A stretch of 12,168 nt of DNA from Candidatus Kapaibacterium sp. GTDB lineage: Bacteria; Bacteroidota; Ignavibacteria; Kapaibacteriales; UBA2268. Of the stretch, positions 1 through 5,343 are shown one piece after another (position 1 is the stretch's first letter; each line of letters opens with the position of its first letter). The position numbers were made by a program, and so were the translations under genes. The notes under the pieces were generated by a model that ran no database searches, had not been told where the DNA came from, and saw only the letters and a list, made by a program, of their open reading frames with translations. Where the stretch lies: contig CALHRB010000033.1 in assembly GCA_938038165.1 (NCBI GenBank), forward strand, positions 1 through 12,168. Reading direction: 5' to 3'.

Positions 1-2
1 AA

Positions 3-83
3 ATCGAACCTTTTCTACTGAATTTTAGGGAAGAAATAAAAATTAAAGCCTGTGTTAAGACTCTAATCAAAAAATTAGAATAA
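3..83 (+). CDS. Possible C-terminal end of an upstream gene
   Basis: The frame starting at base 3 stays open for 26 codons to a TAA at 81-83 and would encode a charged, helix-like tail ending in KTLIKKLE. The other two forward frames stop within the first 30 bases. The translation has the Lys/Glu/Leu mix of a real C-terminal helix, but 26 open codons is not statistically strong in such AT-rich DNA. No family can be recognised from so little. If real, it is co-directional with the receiver gene that starts about 90 bases later, across an A/T-rich gap with no visible terminator. Confidence 0.35.
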   Translation: MEPFLLNFREEIKIKACVKTLIKKLE

Positions 84-174
84 AATTACAGATTTCATAA
101 AATTGCCGATAAATTTATTAGTTAATTGATTAAATTTGAAAACATTAATATATATTAAATGATTGGGAAAATTT

Positions 175-666
175 ATGGAAAAACCATTTATACTTGTCGT
201 TGATGATAACAAAATCACAACTAAGCTGCTGAAAAGATATCTCGAAACTAACGGCTATCAAGCAGGCGAAGCTTACGACGGGGTTGAGTGCCTTGAAAAG
301 GTTGAGGAAAGAATTCCCGATGCTATTATTCTTGATGTTATGATGCCAAGACTCGATGGATATGAAACAGTGAGGCGTTTGAAATCTCAGGATCATACAA
401 AAAATATTCCCGTGGTGATTGTCACTGCTTTGAATGATGTTGCAAATCAAATCAAATCTGTTGATGCCGGTGCTGATGACTTTCTCAGCAAACCAATTGA
501 AGAAAAACTTCTCATTGCAAAGGTAAGATTTCTCTCTAAGTTCTCTTTTGAAATGAGGAAAAACAAAATTCTTTTAACATTGCTCGAAAAGATTAAGAAC
601 AAAGAAATAGAGCTTAACGGCAAATCCCTCGAAGTAATGATTGAAGAAGAATTAAGCAAATCCTGA
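175..666 (+). CDS. Stand-alone CheY-like response regulator receiver protein
   Basis: A two-component phosphoreceiver of 163 residues. The acidic pocket is D10-D11 (in VVDD), the phospho-acceptor is D54 (in ILDVMMPRLDG), the switch Thr is T84 (in VIVTA), and the conserved Lys is K106 (in SKP). All catalytic positions are present, so it should accept phosphate from a histidine kinase or phosphotransfer protein. The receiver ends near residue 120. The last 43 residues form a charged, helix-prone tail without a DNA-binding, GGDEF or HD domain, so output is probably by protein-protein contact. I chose ATG at 175; a TTG at 163 would add only four residues (MGKF) and the family normally begins close to the first beta strand. 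No kinase is visible nearby. The gene ends just before a bidirectional terminator. Confidence 0.9.
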   Translation: MEKPFILVVDDNKITTKLLKRYLETNGYQAGEAYDGVECLEKVEERIPDAIILDVMMPRLDGYETVRRLKSQDHTKNIPVVIVTALNDVANQIKSVDAGADDFLSKPIEEKLLIAKVRFLSKFSFEMRKNKILLTLLEKIKNKEIELNGKSLEVMIEEELSKS

Positions 667-686
667 AAAACTACAAGAGAATAAAA

Positions 687-720
687 AAGCCGCTTTTATT
701 GAATTTAATAAGAGCGGCTT
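687..720. terminator. Bidirectional intrinsic terminator between convergent genes
   Basis: A 14-bp stem with arms at 687-700 and 707-720 closes a 6-base loop (701-706). The core AAGCCGCT pairs perfectly with AGCGGCTT, and the rest of the stem is A/T with one G-T wobble. A run of six A at 683-688 becomes a U-tract for minus-strand transcripts, and the T-rich TTTATTGCTTTAT serves plus-strand transcripts. It lies between the stop of the receiver gene (666) and the stop end of pepD (741), exactly where a shared terminator is expected. Confidence 0.88.
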
Positions 721-740
721 TATTGCTTTATATCAACATA

Positions 741-2204
741 TTAATTCTTTTCAGGAATATTTTCCAATATTTTAATCAATAAGTTCCAGCAGTTTTGAAC
801 TGTTGATATCTGAACTTTTTCGTCAGGTGAATGAACATCTTTCAAGGTAGGACCAAAAGAAAGCATATCCATACCGGGATATTTTTCACCAATTAAACCG
901 CATTCCAGTCCTGCGTGAATTGCTTCAACTTTTGGCTCTTTACCAGTCATTTCCTTGTATATTTTTATGGCTGTGTTTAAGATGGGTGAATTAATATTCG
1001 GTTGCCATGCAGGATAGCCATCGCCGTGACGGACAACGGCACCACCAAGCTCAAATGTACTTCTAACTGTATTAGCCATATCAGTTTTTTCTGTTTCGAC
1101 AGAACTTCTCTGGCTTGTCAAAACAAAAATTTCCAATGCCCTTGTCTCAATAACTGCCAAGTTAGTAGATGTTTGAACCAAACCGGGTATATCGGGACTA
1201 TATCTTAATGGACCGTGCGGAGCTGCATAGATTGAAGTAAGAAGCCTTTTTTGAAGGCTCTTTGACATTATTCTTGATGGAAGAGCCGTTGTTTCGGCTT
1301 TTAATGATATATTCTTTTCTTTCGATTGCCACTCACTTTTGTAGATTCTGTCGAATTCTTCAACTTTTTCTTTGAATAAACTTTCAATTGACGGAGACAA
1401 TGTAACCACAGCAAAAGCCTCTCTTGGAATAGCGTTGTGAGCGCTGCCAGCTCTAATTGAAGAGATTCTTACATCAAGTGTTTTGGTAATTGTCCATAAG
1501 AATCTGTTGAGTAATTTAATTGCATTTGCCCTGCCATCGTGAATTTCGATGCCGGAATGACCACCCTGCAAACCTCTGATTGCAACTTCATAGGCAACAG
1601 AGCCAGAGGGGACAGCATCTTCGTCATACATAAAGGTTGCCGAGGTGTTAGTTCCGCCAGCACAGCCGATCGTAAAGGCGCCGTCTTCTTCGGAATCAAG
1701 GTTAATTAAAATTCTGCCATTCAAAAGGTCTGTTCCAAGTTGAACTGCACCGGTCAATCCTGTCTCTTCGTCAAGAGTGCAAAGCAACTCCATCGGAGGA
1801 TGGGCAATATCATTTGATGCGAGAACAGCCAAACCCATTGCTAATCCAATACCATTATCGGCTCCGAGTGTTGTGCCTTTTGCCTTCACCCAGTCACCGT
1901 CAATCCATGGTTGGATTGGGTCGGTCAAAAAATCAAATTCAACGTCTGCATTTTTTTCGCATACCATGTCGAGATGCCCCTGAATAACTGTTGGGACTCG
2001 GTTTTCCATGCCTGGTGTGGCTGGTTTGCGAACAACGATATTGCCAAGTTTATCAGTTTTGTATTGAAAACCATGTTTTTTAGCAAAATCAATAATATAA
2101 GTTGCTATTTTCTCCTCTTTTTTTGAGGGTCTTGGAATTTGGGTGATTTCTTCGAAAAAATTCCAGACTCTTTTTGGCTCTAATGAACCGAGAACGTTTC
2201 CCAT
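741..2204 (-). CDS. pepD: Cytosol non-specific dipeptidase (aminoacyl-histidine dipeptidase, M20 family)
   Basis: A di-zinc M20C peptidase that hydrolyses a broad range of dipeptides, including Xaa-His, in the cytoplasm. Its 487 residues match the full family length (E. coli PepD is about 485). Expected active-site residues are all present: H77 and D79 in GHLDM, bridging D116 in LGADNG, general base E146 and ligand E147 in LDEETG, D170 in NLDSEED, and H458 near the C-terminus in KDVHSPDE. These run three positions below the numbering I recall for Vibrio PepD, with constant spacing. The insert around residues 185-395 is the dimerisation (lid) domain, including GGHSG at 214-218. It is the second gene of a minus-strand operon, starting 5 bases after the PqqD-like gene stop, with an AAAGG ribosome site 8 bases upstream. 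No signal peptide is seen. Confidence 0.95.
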   Translation of the reverse strand: MGNVLGSLEPKRVWNFFEEITQIPRPSKKEEKIATYIIDFAKKHGFQYKTDKLGNIVVRKPATPGMENRVPTVIQGHLDMVCEKNADVEFDFLTDPIQPWIDGDWVKAKGTTLGADNGIGLAMGLAVLASNDIAHPPMELLCTLDEETGLTGAVQLGTDLLNGRILINLDSEEDGAFTIGCAGGTNTSATFMYDEDAVPSGSVAYEVAIRGLQGGHSGIEIHDGRANAIKLLNRFLWTITKTLDVRISSIRAGSAHNAIPREAFAVVTLSPSIESLFKEKVEEFDRIYKSEWQSKEKNISLKAETTALPSRIMSKSLQKRLLTSIYAAPHGPLRYSPDIPGLVQTSTNLAVIETRALEIFVLTSQRSSVETEKTDMANTVRSTFELGGAVVRHGDGYPAWQPNINSPILNTAIKIYKEMTGKEPKVEAIHAGLECGLIGEKYPGMDMLSFGPTLKDVHSPDEKVQISTVQNCWNLLIKILENIPEKN

Positions 2205-2209
2205 AATTA

Positions 2210-2578
2210 CTACCTTTCTAATTCTTTAAATGAAATAAAACCTGCATTATATAAATGTGTCAGAAATAAAGTCAATCTATCATAGACGGGCTGAATTTTA
2301 TCGCCGAATTTTTCAGTCAATAATTCTCCAATTCTTGATACTGTGTTACTACCATTAATTAATTGCCATGTGGCTGTGCCGAATTCGTCCAGGTTAGCTT
2401 TTATATATTTTTTCTTTAATCTGGGTTGGAGAAGTTTGCCAAACACTTTATCAGTAAATCTCGGAACAAGCACATCAATTTTGCCTTCTGAATTAAATTC
2501 GTGTGAATAAATAGCAAAAGGTATCATTGTTAAATAATTCAATTCAGACCTTTTATTCTTTTTAAAAAATGGTCCCAA
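2210..2578 (-). CDS. PqqD-family small protein
   Basis: A 122-residue protein whose C-terminal two thirds (about residues 62-120) has the PqqD winged-helix pattern: LDEFGTATWQLINGSNTVSR, then a helix with LLTEKFGD, then a helix ending in NAGFISF. Family knowledge: PqqD-like domains bind leader peptides of RiPP precursors and hand them to radical-SAM or other modifying enzymes. Many stand-alone copies in Bacteroidota-like genomes have no known client, and none is visible here. The first 60 residues (SELNYLTMIP, and a basic PRLKKKY near residue 52) resemble the N-terminal part I recall from such stand-alone proteins. The best available start is TTG at 2578, because the next ATG (2527) would remove the NYLTMIP segment; a GGCGG lies just upstream of the TTG. 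It is the first gene of the operon with pepD. Family call fairly sure, function unknown. Confidence 0.78.
   Translation of the reverse strand: MGPFFKKNKRSELNYLTMIPFAIYSHEFNSEGKIDVLVPRFTDKVFGKLLQPRLKKKYIKANLDEFGTATWQLINGSNTVSRIGELLTEKFGDKIQPVYDRLTLFLTHLYNAGFISFKELER
2213..2217 (-). promoter_or_regulatory. Shine-Dalgarno site of pepD
   Basis: The minus-strand sequence AAAGG lies 8 bases before the pepD ATG and overlaps the last codons of the PqqD-like gene. It is one of the few clear ribosome binding sites in a window where most starts lack one. It supports the chosen start and suggests coupled translation with the gene before it. Confidence 0.6.
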
Positions 2579-2718
2579 TGTCCGCCTTAATAAATCTTTC
2601 GTTATATTTATAAAAAATCACAAACGTAATTTGATTTTTTTTATTGATTTTAATGAATTATTACAATTGATTTAACGTTATTTTAATTTTCAAATGAATA
2701 ATTTCAAAATTTTAAGCA

Positions 2719-4038
2719 ATGAACATAAAACTTTTTAAGTTAAGTTTGGTTTTAAACCTAATTTTGCTGATTTTGCTTCCTTTTAACTCATTTCCTCAGT
2801 CATTTGAAAGAGAAGGAAATGCAGGAACCTTTTACTTTGATGCTATTTGCTTTAAATCCGAATTCGACACTCTCGGCAGAGTTGATGTTTTTGTTGTTGT
2901 TCCCTTTCAAACTTTGACTTTTTTCAGAACAGGGGATTTGTACAGCGCATCTTATAATTTGACAATATCAATTTTCAAAAATAACTCATTGGTTGAAACA
3001 AAAACCGAGCAAAGAAAATTATTCGAGAAAGATTATGAAATTACTCTTGGCTCAGATGCTTCTTTTGATTACACGCAAAATATATTTTTTTTAAGTCCGG
3101 GCAAATACGAAATAACAGTCAGCGTATTAGATAATTTCACAAAAAAATCAAATGAAAAATCAAGAGTTTTAACCGTTCTTAATTTTAATGATTTTAATTT
3201 TTCATTGAGTGGATTAATGCTTGTAAGCTCTATTGAAGAGCAAGTTGGCAGATACAAAATTACCCCGCATCTTCTGGAAAATGTGGGCGACCTCAGCGAA
3301 GGGTTTTTCATCTTTTTTGAAGCTTATTCTAAAATGAACTTAGAAACAGTGGACTATTTTTATGAATTAATAAACTCTAACGGCGAGGTTATTGAAAGAA
3401 GCAAAAAAATAAACAGAAATTCAACATTATCTGTAAACAGAAACTATATAAGAATTATTCTTCCACAAAATATCTTGCAGGGAGGATATATTCTGAGGTT
3501 AACTGCCATGAAACCCCTCGATGACGAAAATGATTTCAACCCAACTGAGTTTCTTGCAGTAACCGAGCGTTCCATCAAAATATTCCGATCAATTTCAGGG
3601 GTTGTTATCAGCGATTTGAATAAATCAATCAAACAGTTGAGATACGTTGCAACTCAGGAAGAAATTGATTTCATAGAAGCTGGAGGGACAATCGCAGAAA
3701 AACAAAGCAGGTTCGAACAGTTTTGGAAAAAATTAGATCCTACTCCCAATACAGAGCGAAATGAAGCTTACGAAGAATATTATTCAAGAATTGATTATGC
3801 AAATAAAAACTTTAGGTCCTATGTTGAAGGTTGGAGAACCGACAAAGGTATGGTTTTTATAATATTTGGCAAACCATATAATATTGATAGACAAACACCC
3901 TATGGGGATAACAGAGTTTTTGAAAGATGGACTTATTCAAATAACCGTCAATTTATTTTTATAGATTACAATGGTTTTGGGGACTATAAACTTTATCAGC
4001 CCCCTTCAATAAACGAAAAATATCGTTATGAAAGGTAA
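2719..4038 (+). CDS. Exported GWxTD domain-containing protein
   Basis: A 439-residue protein with an N-terminal signal peptide (basic MNIKLFK, then a hydrophobic stretch to about residue 21, probable cleavage near residue 28), so it acts outside the cytoplasmic membrane. Residues 30-290 are beta-rich with two sandwich-like stretches, about 35-155 and 160-290. The C-terminal part (about 300-439) is the GWxTD domain: helical, with the signature GWRTD at 371-375 followed by KGMVFIIFGKPYNI and an aromatic-rich FERWTYSNNRQFIFIDYNG. This domain is known from Bacteroidota, Ignavibacteriota, Acidobacteriota and relatives, and its molecular function is not established. No lipobox Cys is visible in the signal peptide. 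The gene is divergent from the pepD operon across 140 A/T-rich bases and lies 8 bases before ispD. Confidence 0.88.
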   Translation: MNIKLFKLSLVLNLILLILLPFNSFPQSFEREGNAGTFYFDAICFKSEFDTLGRVDVFVVVPFQTLTFFRTGDLYSASYNLTISIFKNNSLVETKTEQRKLFEKDYEITLGSDASFDYTQNIFFLSPGKYEITVSVLDNFTKKSNEKSRVLTVLNFNDFNFSLSGLMLVSSIEEQVGRYKITPHLLENVGDLSEGFFIFFEAYSKMNLETVDYFYELINSNGEVIERSKKINRNSTLSVNRNYIRIILPQNILQGGYILRLTAMKPLDDENDFNPTEFLAVTERSIKIFRSISGVVISDLNKSIKQLRYVATQEEIDFIEAGGTIAEKQSRFEQFWKKLDPTPNTERNEAYEEYYSRIDYANKNFRSYVEGWRTDKGMVFIIFGKPYNIDRQTPYGDNRVFERWTYSNNRQFIFIDYNGFGDYKLYQPPSINEKYRYER

Positions 4039-4046
4039 TAAGGAAA

Positions 4047-4739
4047 ATGAATATATCTGCAATAATACCGGCTGGCGGAACTGGCGACAGATTTGGCGGC
4101 AACATTCCCAAACAGTTTGTTAATCTTGACGGAATTCCGGTAATAATCAGAACATTATTGATTTTTGAAATTACACCTGATGTTACTTCGATTGTTGTAT
4201 CAGTTCTCCCTCAATACAAAAGCAAACTTGAAGCTTACGTCAGAGATTATAACATCTCAAAGGTTACTGACCTTGTGGACGGTGGCAAAGAAAGGCATTT
4301 TTCAGTCCTGAATGCCATAAACACAAAGGCAGTCCGTAATTCAGACATAGTTTTGATTCATGATGCGGTTCGTCCCTTTGCTAGTCCTTTGCTTGTTCAG
4401 GAAATTATTGAAGCCACGAAAATTTTTGGTGCTGCTGTTCCGGGACTAACTCCAAAGGAAACAATCAAAGTGATTGACAAAAATAATTTTATTCAAGCCA
4501 CTATAGCAAGGGATTCGCTTGTAAGCGTCCAAACTCCACAGGGTTTCAAATCCGAAATAATTTTTCAGGCTTATAATTCACTTACTAATGGAGAACGTTT
4601 CGTTACTGACGATGCTACTCTTGTTGAAAGTCTCGGTTATAATATTCACGTTATTCCCGGTGAGGAATTCAACATAAAAATTACCTCAAAACCAGATTTC
4701 TGGCTTTCTGAAGTATTGGCAAAAGTTAGATATTATTAA
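4047..4739 (+). CDS. ispD: 2-C-methyl-D-erythritol 4-phosphate cytidylyltransferase
   Basis: Transfers CMP from CTP to MEP to make CDP-methylerythritol, an early step of the cytoplasmic MEP isoprenoid pathway. The 230 residues match the family length. The nucleotide-binding start PAGGTGDRFG..IPKQF gives R15 and K22; LIHDAVRPF gives D106 and R109; ARDSL gives R155; VQTPQGF (161-167) and TDDATLVE (187-194) follow; and NIKIT gives K211. All key positions known from E. coli IspD have counterparts. TarI-type CTP:ribitol-phosphate cytidylyltransferases share this fold, but no TarJ-like reductase is beside it, which favours IspD. An AAGGA lies only 2 bases from the ATG, too close to be an optimal ribosome site. 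It sits 8 bases after the GWxTD gene and 2 bases before the next gene, so the three are probably co-transcribed. Confidence 0.93.
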   Translation: MNISAIIPAGGTGDRFGGNIPKQFVNLDGIPVIIRTLLIFEITPDVTSIVVSVLPQYKSKLEAYVRDYNISKVTDLVDGGKERHFSVLNAINTKAVRNSDIVLIHDAVRPFASPLLVQEIIEATKIFGAAVPGLTPKETIKVIDKNNFIQATIARDSLVSVQTPQGFKSEIIFQAYNSLTNGERFVTDDATLVESLGYNIHVIPGEEFNIKITSKPDFWLSEVLAKVRYY

Positions 4740-4741
4740 TT

Positions 4742-5029
4742 ATGACACTCGAGGAATTTAAATCTTCATTGAATCAAGAAAATCCACCAGATACAATCAG
4801 CAACGAGCTCAAGGCACTTTGGTATGAAGCGAATGGAGATTGGGACAAGGCTCATAAGATTGTTCAAGCAATGAATACAAAAACCGCCGCTTGGGTTCAT
4901 GCCTTTCTTCACAGAAAAGAGCCCGATGAATGGAATGCATCCTATTGGTATTCCATTGCCAGACGTCCAAAGCCAAAAACTAATTTCGAAGAAGAATGGG
5001 AAGAAATTGCAAAATATCTGCTTGGATAA
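4742..5029 (+). CDS. Conserved hypothetical Trp-rich small protein
   Basis: A 95-residue soluble protein starting 2 bases after the ispD stop, hence very likely translated from the same message. It has six Trp, arranged in phrases such as LWYEANGDWDKAH, AAWVHAFLHR and ASYWYSIARR, and an acidic end EEEWEEIAKYL. The spacing (helix, short turn with GDWDKAH, helix, WVHAFLHR, helix with YWY.IA) looks like two or three helical-hairpin units, similar to TPR/SEL1-type helix pairs. I recall similar small proteins in diverse bacteria annotated only as hypothetical, but I cannot name a Pfam family. There is no signal peptide, membrane segment or catalytic motif. Expression as a gene is well supported; the function is unknown. 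Confidence 0.8.
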   Translation: MTLEEFKSSLNQENPPDTISNELKALWYEANGDWDKAHKIVQAMNTKTAAWVHAFLHRKEPDEWNASYWYSIARRPKPKTNFEEEWEEIAKYLLG

Positions 5030-5343
5030 TAATAGCTCCTGATAAAGAGATGATCTCCAAATTCTCTGTCATTCTTTTGAATATAGTAATCTTATTTCCC
5101 AAGTCATTTCTCTGCATACGAAAATCTTGGTCACCACTGTCATTCCTGTGCAAACAGTAATGTCTTGTATTCTTTTTTGCAAAATTGCAATACCCTATCC
5201 AACTTTAACAAACCTCCCCGTCCAATCACCAAGACGGACATAGTAAATTTATTCCGAATTTTTTCCTGGAGGAATTTGGTATTACAAATTTCGATGAATT
5301 TCACTAAATTGCAATTCTTTTAATTACTTATATTGTTTTTTTT
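5030..5343. other. Long intergenic region before pheT
   Basis: These 314 bases hold no convincing protein gene on either strand. From left to right: a small inverted repeat GAGAT-g-ATCTC (5047-5057); three decayed direct repeats (5068-5166); a 10-base word AAATTGCAAT at 5182-5191 that recurs at 5306-5315; an isolated GGAGG at 5268-5272; a nine-codon Phe-rich reading frame (5294-5323); and a run of eight T (5336-5343) directly before the pheT ATG. The pheT promoter must lie here if pheT is not read through from ispD, but I cannot point to a clean -10/-35 or Bacteroidota-type promoter. No tRNA-like or riboswitch-like fold is evident by eye. Confidence 0.7.
5068..5166 (+). repeat. Three degenerate direct repeats spaced 35-36 bases apart
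   Basis: Copies start at 5068, 5103 and 5139. Each begins GTCATT and ends in CTT after about 26 bases (28 in the third), with the rest alignable but decayed. The third copy is the best preserved: CATT-c-CTGT (5141-5149), a gcaa loop, then ACAG-t-AATG (5154-5162), an imperfect hairpin. The pattern resembles the dispersed GTCATTCCTG-type intergenic palindromes found in many bacterial genomes, here apparently amplified head to tail and then mutated. The copies differ from one another too much for a CRISPR array, and no cas gene is near. Confidence 0.55.

Noticed and set aside
126..154. TTGATT ... TATATA as a promoter for the receiver gene
   Set aside because: Spacing is 17 bases but each hexamer matches only 4 of 6 positions, and such matches are common by chance in this A/T-rich gap.
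163..174. TTG at 163 as the start of the receiver gene
   Set aside because: It adds only MGKF before a normal receiver N-terminus. ATG at 175 fits the family spacing to the first strand, and neither start has a clear ribosome site.
1002..1983. Open frames of about 70 codons on the plus strand inside pepD
   Set aside because: They lie opposite a complete, motif-bearing pepD gene, and their translations are compositionally odd with no domain.
4047..4739. TarI-type CTP:ribitol-phosphate cytidylyltransferase instead of IspD
   Set aside because: The fold is shared, but no TarJ-like reductase or teichoic acid gene is adjacent and all IspD key residues are present.
5068..5166. Possible CRISPR array from evenly spaced GTCATT units
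   Set aside because: The repeated part is about 26 bases and badly diverged, the in-between pieces are only about 9-10 bases, there are three units, and no cas gene is present.
5261..5280. TTCCT-gg-AGGAA inverted repeat before pheT as a regulatory hairpin
   Set aside because: A two-base loop cannot form a stable RNA hairpin and no U-tract follows directly.
5182..5315. Repeated 10-base word AAATTGCAAT as paired operator sites
   Set aside because: The two copies are 124 bases apart, consist mostly of A/T and have no regulator gene nearby; chance recurrence is likely.
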